From: Agrobacterium vitis
GTDB lineage: Bacteria > Pseudomonadota > Alphaproteobacteria > Rhizobiales > Rhizobiaceae
Direction of reading: 5' to 3'
NCBI RefSeq assembly: GCF_013337045.2
Contig: NZ_CP118259.1
Location: forward strand, 1,178,001 to 1,242,000
DNA length: 64,000 nucleotides
The position numbers and the translations under genes are program-made. Every line of letters begins with the position of its first letter. Within the stretch, counting starts at the first letter, position 1. This document shows positions 1-9,976 of this stretch, piece after piece. The notes under the pieces were generated by a model. The model did not search any database. It was not told where the DNA came from and was given only the letters and a program-made list of their open reading frames with translations.

Positions 1-627
1 CCGTTCCGAAATTCCAAGGATAACCGCAGTTTCCCAATAGCTTTTGCCGGCAGCCGTCCACCGCAGGGTTTCCTGTTCCCGTCGGGTGAGGATGGGTACT
101 CCTCCTATGTGGGCACCATCGCAGCGTTTCACCAGGCCTGCGTGAAATTTTCCCGCCAGAAGATGAACGTCGCGGTCATGGCAGCGGCGAAAGCGTCGCC
201 ACGTGTCGTCACACGCATTGCTTGCAATGACGAGAATCGCGCCGCGTCCATCGACCGAAAGGAGTGGATAGCTGACAGCCTGGCTTGGCAAGGGCAGATC
301 GCGCAGCTTGCTACGCAACAGCAGACCCTCTTCGCTCAATTGCGCCAGATCATGCATATCCACCGGTTCCATGGCCCGGCTGAGCTGTGACAAGACGTTA
401 CGCAAAACAGGCGCATCGAGCATGAGGATAGGGTCTTTTGCCTGCTGATCGAATGTATGCCCGTATCGATATAGAAGGGCGCCTGCCGAAGTGATGGAAG
501 CGTCCATGTAAAGACAGCCCGACAGGTTGTAGCTGGCTTGCAGGCGGTTCAGAAAATCGGTCCATTTCGCGCTGGTGGCGGTCTCCAGCCAATCGAGCAA
601 ATTGAAATAAATGTTATCGTCAAACAT
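1..627 (-). CDS. LuxR-family transcriptional regulator, 3' end beyond window
   Basis: Reading the minus strand from the ATG at 627 gives 209 open codons to the window edge, so the C-terminus is missing. The last ~30 residues (ILTRREQETLRW...AAGKSYWE...ILGISER) match the LuxR/GerE helix-turn-helix pattern. The ~165 residues before it have the length and place of an autoinducer-binding domain. The WxxxY...D-P signature that contacts acyl-homoserine lactone in TraR/LuxR is not evident, so it may be an orphan (solo) regulator. A GGGGC stretch lies just before the ATG. No luxI-like synthase is visible in the window. The LuxR call is firm for the HTH; the ligand is unknown. Confidence 0.8.
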   Translation of the reverse strand, partial: MFDDNIYFNLLDWLETATSAKWTDFLNRLQASYNLSGCLYMDASITSAGALLYRYGHTFDQQAKDPILMLDAPVLRNVLSQLSRAMEPVDMHDLAQLSEEGLLLRSKLRDLPLPSQAVSYPLLSVDGRGAILVIASNACDDTWRRFRRCHDRDVHLLAGKFHAGLVKRCDGAHIGGVPILTRREQETLRWTAAGKSYWETAVILGISER

Positions 628-900
628 GAAAGCCCCGCAATTTCTAAGGGTTTATTTTCTACCTTTGAGGGCAAATGTCCATGTGTCGAATAAGGTTTCA
701 GGTCTGCGATTTTGTGTCTTGCGAAGACGACTATGCCCGGCGAGAACGCCGAAAACTCCGTTTCTGGAAGAAACAGAGCAAGCGAGAGGATAATAAACAG
801 ATGGTGTCCCAGATCGTCATCGTCGCCCGGCTCGGCATGGCGTTTGCGATGAAAAATGGGATCCGGATTTCTTGAAAGGAAATGCAAGCAGGCAAATAAA
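628..900. other. intergenic stretch, no gene seen
   Basis: This is the upstream region of the LuxR-type gene. Short reading frames here have no ribosome binding site and no recognisable similarity. No lux box-like palindrome was found. It presumably carries the promoter of the regulator. Confidence 0.5.
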
Positions 901-933
901 AATCACTCAGGTTCGGAATGAACCTGAGTGATT
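901..933 (-). terminator. rho-independent terminator of the malic enzyme gene
   Basis: A perfect 14-bp inverted repeat (AATCACTCAGGTTC / GAACCTGAGTGATT, 5-nt loop) lies 29 bases after the malic enzyme stop. On the minus strand it is followed by TTTATTTG, a proper U-tract. Confidence 0.85.
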
Positions 934-961
934 ACAGAATGCGAAAGATGGAAAGTTGGGG

Positions 962-3292
962 TCAGACCTGCTGGTTGGCTTCCACGACAGCGAGGGCGGC
1001 CATATTGACGACGCCACGTGAGGTGACGGACGTTGACAGAACATGCGCTGGCTGGGCGGCTCCCAGAAGGATCGGGCCGACATGCAGCGCATCGGTCAAG
1101 GTGCGAACGATACCCAGCGAAATATTGGCGGAATCCAGGTTGGGGAAAACCAGCAGATTTGCATCGCCCGACAGCGTGCTGTTGGGAATGGCGCGCCGGC
1201 GCAAGGTTTCCGACAGGGCCGAACCGCCCTGCATTTCACCATCGACTTCCAGCTCAGGCGCTTCCTTGCGCAGGATCTCAAGCGCTGCGCGCATCTTGCG
1301 AGCACTTTCGCAATTGCGTGAACCGAAATTGGAGTGAGAGAGGAGCGCGGCTTTCGGCGTGATGCCGAATTGACGAATCGTCTGGGCGGCCAGAATCGTC
1401 ATTTCCGCCACTTCTTCCGCGGTTGGATTTTCCGTCACGAATGTATCAGTCATGAAAACCGCACCACGCTGGGAAATCAGCAGGCTGAGACCGGAAAAGT
1501 CTCGGACATTCGGCTTCTTGCCAAGAATCTGACCGACATCGTGGACATGTCTGTCAAACCGGCCTTCGACGCCGCAGATCAGCGCATCAGCTTCGCCGCG
1601 CTTCAGCGATAGCGCGCCGATTACGGTCGTATTGGTGCGCACGATGGTTCTTGCAGCTTCAGGGTTGATACCCGACCGTCCAACCAGCGCCACGTAATCG
1701 TCCACATAGTCTCGGTAGCGCGGATCGTCTTCCGGATTGACGATGGCAAAATCGGTGCCGGGCCGGATACGCAGGCCAAAGCGTTTCAGGCGCGTTTCGA
1801 TGATCTGTGGACGACCGATCAGGATCGGTTCGCCGATCCCGTCTTCCAACAGCACCTGGGCAGCGCGCAACACCCGTTCATCCTCGCCTTCGGCAAAGAT
1901 CACCCGCTTTTTCACAGCCGTTTTTGCATTCGCAAAGATCGGCTTCATGATGAAGCCGGAGCGGAACACGAAGCGGCTCAGGGTATCGAGATAGCTGTCA
2001 TAATCGGCAATCGGCCTTCGGGCGACGCCGCTGTCTTCGGCCGCTTTTGCCACGGCAGGGGCAATGCGCAGGATGAGGCGTGGATCGAAAGGTGAGGGGA
2101 TCAGGTATTCCGGTCCGAATGTCGGCGAATCGCCGGTATAGGCCCTGGCTGCCACCTCTGAGACTTCTTCGCGCGCCAGCGCGGCGATGGCCTTGACGGC
2201 GGCCATCTTCATCTCTTCGTTGATCGTGGTCGCGCCGCAATCCAGCGCACCCCGGAAAATATATGGGAAGCAAAGAACGTTATTGACCTGGTTGGGATAG
2301 TCCGAACGGCCAGTGCAGATCATCGCGTCGGGACGGGCGGTGCGCGCCAGCTCCGGCATGATTTCCGGCTTGGGATTGGCCAGAGCCATGATCAGCGGGC
2401 TTGGCGCCATCTGTTCCAGCAGTTCCGGCTTCAGGACACCGGCAGCAGACAGGCCGAGGAACACATCGGCACCGCCGATGCTTTCGGCAAGCACCCGCTT
2501 GTCGCTTTCCTGGGCATAGACCTCTTTCCAGGGGTCCATCAACTCGTTACGGCCCTTGTAGACCAGGCCCTCGATGTCATGAACCCAGATATTTTCGCGT
2601 TTCGCGCCGAGTGCGACCAAGAGGTTAAGGCAGGCCAGAGCAGCAGCGCCTGCGCCTGACGCGACGATCTTCACGTCGCCAATGGTTTTACCGGCCAGTT
2701 CCAGGCCATTCAGAATGGCGGCGGCGACGATGATCGCGGTGCCGTGCTGGTCATCGTGAAACACCGGAATATTCATCCGGTCACGCAATTGCTGCTCAAT
2801 CTCGAAGCATTCCGGCGCCTTGATATCTTCAAGGTTAATACCGCCAAAGGTCGGCTCCAGCGATGCGACGGTGGAGACCATGGCATCGACGGTCATGGCG
2901 TCGACCTCGATGTCGAACACATCAATGCCGGCGAATTTCTTGAACAGGACGGCTTTGCCTTCCATGACAGGCTTGGAGGCAAGCGGACCGATATTGCCGA
3001 GGCCGAGGACGGCGGTGCCGTTGGAAATCACCGCGACGAGATTGGCGCGGGCCGTGTAATCGTCAGCGGCTTGTGGATTGTCGCGAATGGCAAGGCAGGG
3101 AGCCGCAACACCGGGAGAATAGGCAAGTGCCAGATCGCGCTGGTTGCCCAGCGGCTTGGTTGCCTGAATCTCCAATTTGCCGGGGCGGGGATGCAAATGG
3201 TAGAACAGAGCCTGTTCGTCCAGATCGCCAGAGGCGGGCGAATTCGTCTTGGTCTTGTCGTCGGTCATGCTTCTTGCCGCTTCATCGTTCAT
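962..3292 (-). CDS. tme: malic enzyme with C-terminal phosphotransacetylase-like domain
   Basis: This 776-aa protein would oxidatively decarboxylate malate to pyruvate, linking the TCA cycle to gluconeogenesis and acetyl-CoA supply. The N-terminal malic domain holds YSPGVAAPC (Tyr near residue 58) and the [14 protein letters not shown] lysine region. [13 protein letters not shown] and [10 protein letters not shown] provide acidic metal ligands. A dinucleotide fold with [14 protein letters not shown] follows, and from about residue 450 a phosphotransacetylase-like domain runs to the end, as in rhizobial Tme and Dme and enterobacterial MaeB. The ATG at 3292 is preferred because AGGGGGG sits just upstream; the frame stays open to 3367. 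NADP (tme/maeB) versus NAD (dme) preference cannot be read with certainty. The gene ends in its own terminator. Confidence 0.9.
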   Translation of the reverse strand: MNDEAARSMTDDKTKTNSPASGDLDEQALFYHLHPRPGKLEIQATKPLGNQRDLALAYSPGVAAPCLAIRDNPQAADDYTARANLVAVISNGTAVLGLGNIGPLASKPVMEGKAVLFKKFAGIDVFDIEVDAMTVDAMVSTVASLEPTFGGINLEDIKAPECFEIEQQLRDRMNIPVFHDDQHGTAIIVAAAILNGLELAGKTIGDVKIVASGAGAAALACLNLLVALGAKRENIWVHDIEGLVYKGRNELMDPWKEVYAQESDKRVLAESIGGADVFLGLSAAGVLKPELLEQMAPSPLIMALANPKPEIMPELARTARPDAMICTGRSDYPNQVNNVLCFPYIFRGALDCGATTINEEMKMAAVKAIAALAREEVSEVAARAYTGDSPTFGPEYLIPSPFDPRLILRIAPAVAKAAEDSGVARRPIADYDSYLDTLSRFVFRSGFIMKPIFANAKTAVKKRVIFAEGEDERVLRAAQVLLEDGIGEPILIGRPQIIETRLKRFGLRIRPGTDFAIVNPEDDPRYRDYVDDYVALVGRSGINPEAARTIVRTNTTVIGALSLKRGEADALICGVEGRFDRHVHDVGQILGKKPNVRDFSGLSLLISQRGAVFMTDTFVTENPTAEEVAEMTILAAQTIRQFGITPKAALLSHSNFGSRNCESARKMRAALEILRKEAPELEVDGEMQGGSALSETLRRRAIPNSTLSGDANLLVFPNLDSANISLGIVRTLTDALHVGPILLGAAQPAHVLSTSVTSRGVVNMAALAVVEANQQV

Positions 3293-3451
3293 CTCTTCCC
3301 CCCTCATACAACAAATCGTTCCACGGACCAGAACATATTTCTGGGGGGCATGGCAATTGCAGCTCATCGCTGTATCGAGCCCGTGTCATCATCCTGAAAC
3401 ACGAGTCTGATTTTGAGAGCATGCCAAAGCTGATCGTAAAGGACCATTCCC

Positions 3452-4312
3452 GTGAGCGACGAAACCGAAACGCGGCATGTGAGAACCCTCTTCATTTCGG
3501 ATGTGCATCTCGGCTCAAAGGCCGCAAAAACTGATTTCTTGCTGGATTTTCTGCGTGTTTACGATGCCGACACGATCGTTCTGGTTGGCGATATCGTCGA
3601 CGGCTGGCGGTTGAAACGCAGCTGGTACTGGCCGCAGGGCTGTAATGATGTGGTGCAGAAATTGCTGCGCAAGGCGCGCAAGGGGACAAGAATTGTCTAT
3701 ATCCCCGGAAATCACGACGAGTTCCTCCGGGGTTTTCCCGGAACCCATTTCGGTGGAATCGAAGTGCTGGACCAGATGATTCACGAGACGGCGGATAACA
3801 AGCGCTATCTTGTTCTACACGGCGACCAGTTCGATGTCGTGGTGCGCAACGCGCGCCTGCTCGCCTATATGGGCGACTGGGCTTATGACATGGCGATTGC
3901 CATCAACGTGGTTCTGGCAGCCGTCCGCCGCCGGATGGGCATGCCTTACTGGTCCTTTTCCGCCTGGGCCAAGCTACAGGTCAAACATGCGGTCAATTTT
4001 ATCGGCGAATTCCAGAAAGTCGTTGCCGACGAAGCGCGCCGCAACGACGTGCATGGTGTCATCTGCGGCCATATCCACCATGCTGTCATGGAGGATGTCG
4101 GTGGTATCCATTACATCAATACCGGCGATTGGGTGGAAAGCTGTACCGCGGTGGCCGAACATTACGATGGACATTTCGAGCTGATCGAATGGGGCACGCG
4201 CTATAACGCCGCTGCGCAACCGCGCCTGCTTGGTCCGCCGGAGCCGATTCGCATCTTTCCGGTGGAAAACCCCGCTGGAACAGAAACGCAGGCGGCGCGC
4301 TGCAACGCCTAA
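3452..4312 (+). CDS. calcineurin-like metallophosphoesterase, LpxH-like (UDP-2,3-diacylglucosamine diphosphatase family)
   Basis: The 286-aa protein carries the full metallophosphoesterase motif series: SDVHLG near residue 16, GDIVDGW near 46, GNHDE near 90, HGDQFD and GHIHH. These bind two metal ions. The YMGDWAYD region and overall length resemble the LpxH-like family often annotated as UDP-2,3-diacylglucosamine pyrophosphatase. Alphaproteobacteria are generally known to use LpxI for that lipid A step, so the true substrate may differ. The start is a GTG at 3452 with AAGGA upstream. It diverges from malic enzyme and precedes the lipid transport operon, which fits an envelope role, but it is separated from that operon by 172 bases. 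Confidence 0.75.
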   Translation: MSDETETRHVRTLFISDVHLGSKAAKTDFLLDFLRVYDADTIVLVGDIVDGWRLKRSWYWPQGCNDVVQKLLRKARKGTRIVYIPGNHDEFLRGFPGTHFGGIEVLDQMIHETADNKRYLVLHGDQFDVVVRNARLLAYMGDWAYDMAIAINVVLAAVRRRMGMPYWSFSAWAKLQVKHAVNFIGEFQKVVADEARRNDVHGVICGHIHHAVMEDVGGIHYINTGDWVESCTAVAEHYDGHFELIEWGTRYNAAAQPRLLGPPEPIRIFPVENPAGTETQAARCNA

Positions 4313-4484
4313 AGTGGTTATAGATGACAAAAGCCTGTGGACCGAAGTGTTGCCCATGGGTTGATCGACACTTTTCACGCAAAGATCAGTGGAATTGTCG
4401 CGAGGGAACGATATATAGTCGCCAGCATCAAGCCGATGGCGGCTTGCCCACTCTCTGAGTGATGGCTTTGAAAGTGTATTCGTT

Positions 4485-5630
4485 TTGAGTTCCGGTCAGA
4501 TGGACAATGCCACGGTCGATGCCGAACAGCTGGAAGGGGAGGCCGGGCAGCGGCTTCGCCTGAGCGGTCCGTGGCGAAATACCACGGTCGATACCGTGAT
4601 TCCAAAACTGCTGGAAATGCGTGAGACGCTGAATGGCCATGTCGAGATCGACATTACCGGCATTTCAAGTCTCGATACATCGGGCGCATGGATTATCCGC
4701 CGCATTGAACTGGCCGCCGCCAAGCAAGGCGATGTGCAGATTGTCGGTGGCAGCGACGCGATGCGGGAACTGATTTCCGCGCTGCCCGAACAGCCGCCTT
4801 TGCCAGAAAAGGTCGTGGATCACCGTCCCTTCTTCCAGCGGGTTTTAGAGCCGGTTGGCAAAATGAGCGTCAGCCTGTTCGAAGACGTCTTGGCTATGAG
4901 CTATGTGCTCGGCTCGGCGGTGCGTGGCACGCAATCCAAGGAAAGACGTGGCGGGCGGGCGTCCATTGCTTCCATCGTCAATCAGTTGGACCATATGGGT
5001 CTGCGGGCGGTGCCGATCATCCTGCTGATGTCCTTCCTGATTGGAGCAATTATCGCCCAGCAGGGTGCCTTCCAGCTTCGCTATTTCGGCGCCGAAGTCT
5101 TTGTGGTCGACCTGGTCGGCATTCTGCAATTGCGCGAGATCGGCGTGCTCTTGACCGCTATCATGATCGCTGGCCGTTCGGGCAGCGCCATCACCGCTGA
5201 AATCGGCTCGATGAAGATGCGCGAGGAAGTGGATGCGTTGAAGGTTATCGGCCTCAATCCGATCGGCGTCCTGGTCCTGCCACGTATCGTCGCGCTGGTC
5301 ATCGCGCTGCCACTTCTGACTGTTATCGCCAATTTCGCAGCGCTCTATGGCGCAGCGGTTGTCTCCCTGGCCTATTCCGGAATCACTTTTCAGGTCTTTG
5401 TGACCCGCCTGCACGATGCTGTGGATTATGCGACCTTTGCCGCTGGTTTGATCAAAGCACCATTCATGGCTGTCGTGATCGGTATTGTTGCAGCGGTTGA
5501 GGGTATGAAGGTTGGCGGCAGTGCCGAGTCGCTCGGCCAGCACGTCACGGCCTCGGTGGTGAAGTCGATCTTCGTCGTCATCCTCATGGATGGGATGTTT
5601 GCCGTATTCTACGCAGCGATCAATTTCTAA
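4485..5630 (+). CDS. mlaE: MlaE-family lipid ABC transporter permease with N-terminal STAS domain
   Basis: This is the inner-membrane permease of a Mla-type system that moves phospholipids between inner and outer membranes. Residues 1-110 form a STAS-like domain (DITGISSLDTSGAWIIRRIE), which in enterobacteria is the separate MlaB protein. From about residue 150 the MlaE fold follows, with RAVPIILLMSFLIGAIIAQQG, the motif LREIGVLLTAIMIAGRSGSAI, and several hydrophobic helices. The proposed start is TTG at 4485 with a weak GAAAG upstream; an in-frame ATG lies at 4500. It is the first gene of a four-gene operon, with mlaF starting 9 bases after its stop. Confidence 0.9.
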   Translation: MSSGQMDNATVDAEQLEGEAGQRLRLSGPWRNTTVDTVIPKLLEMRETLNGHVEIDITGISSLDTSGAWIIRRIELAAAKQGDVQIVGGSDAMRELISALPEQPPLPEKVVDHRPFFQRVLEPVGKMSVSLFEDVLAMSYVLGSAVRGTQSKERRGGRASIASIVNQLDHMGLRAVPIILLMSFLIGAIIAQQGAFQLRYFGAEVFVVDLVGILQLREIGVLLTAIMIAGRSGSAITAEIGSMKMREEVDALKVIGLNPIGVLVLPRIVALVIALPLLTVIANFAALYGAAVVSLAYSGITFQVFVTRLHDAVDYATFAAGLIKAPFMAVVIGIVAAVEGMKVGGSAESLGQHVTASVVKSIFVVILMDGMFAVFYAAINF

Positions 5631-5639
5631 GGGGCCGCC

Positions 5640-6515
5640 GTGGAACATCAAGACCTGAACAATCAAGACAGAGACAATCACCCGACACAAGAGGTGCCGC
5701 CGCTCAAGGAAGGGCGCGAAGCGGTGCTGTCCGTGCGTGGTCTGACTGTCGGATTCGGTGACAAGCTGGTGCTGGACAATCTCGATCTCGATGTCTATCG
5801 CGGCGAAATTCTCGGTTTTGTCGGCGCTTCGGGTGCAGGCAAATCAGTGCTGATGCGCACGGTTCTCCGGCTTTTGCCGCGTCAGGCCGGCCAGATCCAC
5901 ATTCTGGGCGCAGACTACGATTCGGTCAGCGCTGCCGAACGTTCCAATCTCGATACACGCCTCGGTGTGCTGTTCCAGCATGGTGCCTTGTTTTCCGCCC
6001 TGACGGTCAAGGAAAACATCCAATTGCCGATGCGGGAATATCTGAAGCTTCCGCAAGTGCTGATGGATGAACTGGCCTATCTGAAAATCCAGATGGTCGG
6101 CCTTTCTGCGGATGCCGGGGACAAATACCCCTCGGAATTGTCCGGCGGCATGATCAAGCGGGCGGCTTTGGCGCGTGCGCTGGCGCTTGACCCGGACCTG
6201 GTGTTTCTCGATGAACCGACCTCCGGCCTCGACCCGATTGGCGCTGCCGAGTTCGATGATTTGATTGCCCGTCTGCGCGATACGCTGGGGCTGACCGTCT
6301 ATATGGTGACCCATGACCTCGACAGCCTGTTTTCCGTCTGCGATCGCATCGCTGTGCTCGGACAGAAACGAGTCTTGGTTGAAGGACCGTTAACGGATAT
6401 GCTCGCCTGCGACGATGACTGGGTCAAATCCTATTTCCGGGGCAAACGGGCGCGCTCCATTCCCAAACATCAGGAAATGCGCGGCACCCGCGCGATTGCC
6501 GGCACGATTGATTGA
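5640..6515 (+). CDS. mlaF: MlaF-family lipid ABC transporter ATPase
   Basis: The 291-aa cytoplasmic ATPase powers the MlaE permease. It has Walker A GASGAGKS at 62-69, the signature LSGGM at about 166-170, and a Walker B/D-loop region LVFLDEPTSGLDPIG followed by the switch histidine in THDLDSL. The N-terminal ~25 residues are polar and charged and precede the ABC fold. The start is GTG at 5640 with AAGGGG eight bases upstream. It is tightly spaced between mlaE and mlaD, so the operon assignment is secure. Confidence 0.92.
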   Translation: MEHQDLNNQDRDNHPTQEVPPLKEGREAVLSVRGLTVGFGDKLVLDNLDLDVYRGEILGFVGASGAGKSVLMRTVLRLLPRQAGQIHILGADYDSVSAAERSNLDTRLGVLFQHGALFSALTVKENIQLPMREYLKLPQVLMDELAYLKIQMVGLSADAGDKYPSELSGGMIKRAALARALALDPDLVFLDEPTSGLDPIGAAEFDDLIARLRDTLGLTVYMVTHDLDSLFSVCDRIAVLGQKRVLVEGPLTDMLACDDDWVKSYFRGKRARSIPKHQEMRGTRAIAGTID

Positions 6516-6521
6516 GATCCT

Positions 6522-7889
6522 ATGGAAACCAAAGCAAATTACACCATCGTCGGCTTGTTCACGCTTCTTGTGATCCTTGCGGCATTTGGTTTTGTCTACT
6601 GGATGGCTGAATATGGCCGTGGTGGTCCCATGTCACCGCTGACCATCCGCATTCCTGGCTCTGCCAATGGTTTGAGTGTCGGCTCGCCGGTGCGTTTCAA
6701 CGGCATCCAGATCGGCTCGGTCGTTTCCTTGAGCATCGACCGTGACGATCCGGCATTTTCCATCGCTGAGACGCAGGTGCAGCAGGATGCGCCCATTCGC
6801 TCCAATACCAAGGCAGCACTTGAGGTTCAGGGCCTGACCGGTGCGGCCTATGTCGAAATGTCGGGTGGCGTTGGTGGCGACGATTTGCTGAAGAAAGCCC
6901 AGGAAACCGGCAAGACGGCGGTGCTGGTCGCCGATCAGTCCAGCCTGACCAATCTTCTGGCGACGGCTGACAAGATCATGAAGCGCGCGGATGACGCTAT
7001 CGCCAATGTTCAGGGCTTCGTCGCCGATGCGCGCGGGCCGTTGACGAATACGATGCGCAACGCTGAAACCTTTTCCAAGGCTCTGGCCGACAATGCCGAT
7101 GGCATCGACACCTTCCTGAAGAGTGTCAGCGCTCTCTCCGATACGATCACAGGTCTCTCCGGACGGCTTGATTCAACGCTTGCCGCAGCCGAAGACCTGC
7201 TGAAGGCAGTGGACCGCAACAAGGTCAACCAGATCCTGACCAATGCCGAAACCTTTACCGGCAAGATTGCCGATGCCTCCGACAAGGTCGGCGTCGCCGT
7301 CGATAATTTTTCGGCGACAGCAAAGACCTTCAACGATTTTGGTGTGAAGGCTGAAGGAACGCTTGGACAGGTCAACGCGCTGATCGCCGCGATCGATACG
7401 CAGAAGGTCTCTCGTGTCGTGGATGATGTCTCGGTGGCTGTCACCGACGCCCGCAGTGCGGCTGCCAATGTTCAGTCGGTGACCGAGACCTTCAAGGATC
7501 GTAAACCGGATATCGACCAGGCAATCAGTGACTTTACCCAGCTTTCCAACCGGTTGAACAATGCCTCGACCAGGGTCGATGGCATTCTGGCCAAGGTCGA
7601 CGCGCTGCTGGGCTCCGACGATACCAATTCGCTTTCGGCGGAGGCCAAACGCACCCTCCAGTCCATTCGCGCCGTGGCGGATAATCTCAATCAGAAGATC
7701 GGCCCGATTGCCGACAATCTGTCGAAATTCTCGTCTTCCGGCCTGAAGGACATTCAGACGCTGGTCAACGATACGCGCAGCACCGTGAAGAACCTGGATG
7801 ACACGATCAGCAATTTTGATCGTGATCCGCAACGGCTGATCTTCGGTGGCGACAACGTCAAGCAATATGATGGGCGGACAAGACGGTGA
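6522..7889 (+). CDS. mlaD: MlaD-family MCE-domain substrate-binding protein
   Basis: The 455-aa protein begins with METKANYTIVG and a single N-terminal transmembrane anchor (about residues 9-28). An MCE domain follows (roughly 40-120, with GLSVGSPVRFNGIQIGSV). The remaining ~300 residues are a long helical region rich in Asn, Asp, Ala and Thr that would extend into the periplasm. Such long C-terminal helices resemble LetB/PqiB or Mce-like tunnels more than the short E. coli MlaD. It binds and conducts lipid for the MlaEF motor. Its stop overlaps the GTG of the next gene (GTGA), showing translational coupling. Confidence 0.9.
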   Translation: METKANYTIVGLFTLLVILAAFGFVYWMAEYGRGGPMSPLTIRIPGSANGLSVGSPVRFNGIQIGSVVSLSIDRDDPAFSIAETQVQQDAPIRSNTKAALEVQGLTGAAYVEMSGGVGGDDLLKKAQETGKTAVLVADQSSLTNLLATADKIMKRADDAIANVQGFVADARGPLTNTMRNAETFSKALADNADGIDTFLKSVSALSDTITGLSGRLDSTLAAAEDLLKAVDRNKVNQILTNAETFTGKIADASDKVGVAVDNFSATAKTFNDFGVKAEGTLGQVNALIAAIDTQKVSRVVDDVSVAVTDARSAAANVQSVTETFKDRKPDIDQAISDFTQLSNRLNNASTRVDGILAKVDALLGSDDTNSLSAEAKRTLQSIRAVADNLNQKIGPIADNLSKFSSSGLKDIQTLVNDTRSTVKNLDDTISNFDRDPQRLIFGGDNVKQYDGRTRR

Positions 7890-8533
7890 CAGGTTTTTCC
7901 GTGAAAAAGGGACAGATGATGGGGTATTCTTTAGCGGTTCTGCGTCCAATGGCGGTGTTGCGCGCCGCTTGTACCCTGTCCATTCTCGGCGTGATGCTGG
8001 CGGGCTGCGGCACAACGCCGAACGACACATACGATCTGGCCAGTATCCGTGCCGCCACAACGACCCAATCGGCCCAGAAGCGGCAGGTTCTGGTTGCCGA
8101 TCCGACCGCGTTGAAAGTGCTCGACAGCGACATGATCGTGGTGCGGGTTTCCGGCACGGAAATGCAATATCTGGCCAAGTCGCAATGGAGCGACAAGCTG
8201 CCGCGCATGGTGCAGTCAAAACTGGTCGAGGCTTTCGAAAATACCGGTAAGCTCGGCGGTGTCGGCAAGCCGGGACAGGGCCTGGCAATCGATTATCAAT
8301 TGCTCTCCGACATCAGGACGTTCGAAGTCGAGGCTGGCGGTATTCGCCGGGCCAATGTCGAGATTTCCGTCAAGCTGCTCAATGACCGCAATGGCAGTGT
8401 GATTTCCCAGAAGGTATTTTCCGCCAGCGTTCCCGCCCGTGGCGGTGACAATCAGGCGCTCGTCAACGCGCTGTCGCAGGCTTTCGCCAAGGTCAGCGGC
8501 GATATCGTCAACTGGACGCTGACGACGATCTGA
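7886..8533 (+). CDS. ABC-type transport auxiliary lipoprotein of the Mla operon
   Basis: The 215-aa product has a lipoprotein signal peptide ending in the lipobox LAGC near residue 41 (a start at the internal ATG at 7919 would give a shorter leader). It then resembles the ABC-transport auxiliary component family (PqiC/YmbA-like), which docks an MCE protein to the outer membrane. The GTG start at 7886 overlaps the mlaD stop by four bases, so it is the last gene of the lipid transport operon. A 12-bp hairpin follows ten bases after the stop. A role in completing the trans-envelope lipid bridge is inferred from context. Confidence 0.8.
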   Translation: MTGFSVKKGQMMGYSLAVLRPMAVLRAACTLSILGVMLAGCGTTPNDTYDLASIRAATTTQSAQKRQVLVADPTALKVLDSDMIVVRVSGTEMQYLAKSQWSDKLPRMVQSKLVEAFENTGKLGGVGKPGQGLAIDYQLLSDIRTFEVEAGGIRRANVEISVKLLNDRNGSVISQKVFSASVPARGGDNQALVNALSQAFAKVSGDIVNWTLTTI

Positions 8534-8542
8534 TCCCTGGAG

Positions 8543-8568
8543 GCAACGCCGTCACATGACGGCGTTGC
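8543..8568. terminator. shared hairpin between convergent genes
   Basis: GCAACGCCGTCA and TGACGGCGTTGC form a perfect 12-bp palindrome with a 2-nt centre. It lies just after the lipoprotein gene and contains the stop codon of the opposing MocR gene. No U-tract follows on either strand, so it may block read-through or protect 3' ends rather than terminate classically. Confidence 0.55.
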
Positions 8569-9976
8569 TGCCGACCGGAATCTGGTCGAGAATCCGCCTG
8601 AGCGTGATCAGGCCACCTTCGGCGATGCTTCTATCCCGCCCTTCGCTAAAACCAGCGCGGATATGGTGAAACACCCGGGATGAACGGGCCGGTTTGAACT
8701 CGTCTTCATCATCGATCAATACGCCCTGGTCCAGCGCGGCCTGCTTGAATGTGCCAGACAGCCATGGTTCCGGCAGTTTCAGCCAGAAATACGGCAGGTG
8801 TGGATGCGAGCGGAATTCGTAGCCTTCGAACAACTGACGGACGATCTGTTCTCGAGCCGAAAGCTCTTCCAGCACGCGCCCGCGAATATCATCCGCAGCC
8901 CCCGACAGAACCAGACGTGCCGACAGCTCCGCCAGCAGGAAGGGCAGGCCGCCGCAGACCATTTTCTGGGTGACGCGGACCCGCTGGCTCATATGGTCAG
9001 GGCAGGCGACCCAGCCGCCGCGCACTCCAGCTGCGACGGATTTAGACAGGCTGTTGAGCAGAAATGTCCGGTCTGGTGCCAGTTGGGCCAGCAAGGGAAT
9101 GCCATCGCCGACCAGCGCCCCATAAATGTAATCCTCGATCAGCCAGACATTATAACGGCGGGCGATGTCTACGATCTCCAGCCGCCGTGACAGGGGCAGA
9201 CAGGACAGCGTCGGGTTCTGGCCTGACGACATGATGAAGGCTGCCTTTGGGTGCTCGCGTGCGCAGACCCGTTCAAAGTCCTCCGGCATGATGCCGTCAT
9301 GGTCGGAATCCACCAGTGAAATCTGGCGACCCATCAGCGAGGCGCTGCGGGCAATCTGTGAATAGGTCAGGTGTTCACAAACGATCCGGTCACCGGTGCC
9401 GCTAATGGCGGCGATCACCGCATTCACTCCGGCATGTACACCCATCTGCGGCACGATATTGGCGGCCTCCGGGCTCCAGTCGCCATTCGACAGCCAACGG
9501 CGACCTGCCTCCAGCCAATCCGGCAGCAGTGTTCGGGTGTAGCTGGCGATCTCGTCCGGTTGATCGCGGGCAATGTCGGTCATCAAACGGCCGATAATGT
9601 CAGCCTGGCCGACATCGATGGCAGCGGTGGTGTCAAAGCGCAGCTTGCCCGGCGGCGGCGACAGGGTTCGCGTGCCGCCATAGGTGAGGGTAACCGGGTC
9701 GCGATGAATATCGGTTTCGCTCTCAGCCAGGCTTGACTGGACGTAAGTGCCGCGCCCGACCTCACCAGTCACCAGCCCACGTTCCCGCAACAATGCATAG
9801 GCTCGGGTAATTGTCCCGATTGTTACCTTCAAATCAAAGGCAAGATCCCGCTGCGGCGGCAGCTTTGCGCCGGATGACAACCTGCCGGTCTTGATATCCG
9901 CCTCTGCCCGATCCGCAATCCTGATATAAAGCGGACCCTCTGCCGTCGAGAGGTCGGGGAGCCAATGTGTTACCAT
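8552..9976 (-). CDS. MocR/GntR-family regulator with aminotransferase-like domain
   Basis: This 474-aa protein has a GntR-type winged helix at the N-terminus (YIRIADRAEADIKTGRL, then KLPPQRDLAFDLKVTIGTITRAYALLRERGLV, about 15-90). A fold-type I PLP-dependent aminotransferase domain follows, with the Schiff-base lysine in NSLSKSVAAG. MocR proteins usually sense a PLP-reactive amine and control a neighbouring gene and themselves. The ATG at 9976 is chosen because AAGGA lies eight bases upstream; the frame extends to 10045 without a better site. It diverges from a DUF1127 gene across a region of repeated GACAAT words that even covers its own start codon, suggesting autoregulation. The effector is unknown. 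Confidence 0.85.
   Translation of the reverse strand: MVTHWLPDLSTAEGPLYIRIADRAEADIKTGRLSSGAKLPPQRDLAFDLKVTIGTITRAYALLRERGLVTGEVGRGTYVQSSLAESETDIHRDPVTLTYGGTRTLSPPPGKLRFDTTAAIDVGQADIIGRLMTDIARDQPDEIASYTRTLLPDWLEAGRRWLSNGDWSPEAANIVPQMGVHAGVNAVIAAISGTGDRIVCEHLTYSQIARSASLMGRQISLVDSDHDGIMPEDFERVCAREHPKAAFIMSSGQNPTLSCLPLSRRLEIVDIARRYNVWLIEDYIYGALVGDGIPLLAQLAPDRTFLLNSLSKSVAAGVRGGWVACPDHMSQRVRVTQKMVCGGLPFLLAELSARLVLSGAADDIRGRVLEELSAREQIVRQLFEGYEFRSHPHLPYFWLKLPEPWLSGTFKQAALDQGVLIDDEDEFKPARSSRVFHHIRAGFSEGRDRSIAEGGLITLRRILDQIPVGSNAVM

Noticed and set aside
109..390. Plus-strand 93-codon frame
   Set aside because: It lies antisense to the LuxR-type gene, which has recognisable domains on the minus strand.
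2744..3397. Plus-strand 217-codon frame
   Set aside because: Antisense to the malic enzyme gene; no motifs, arises from codon bias.
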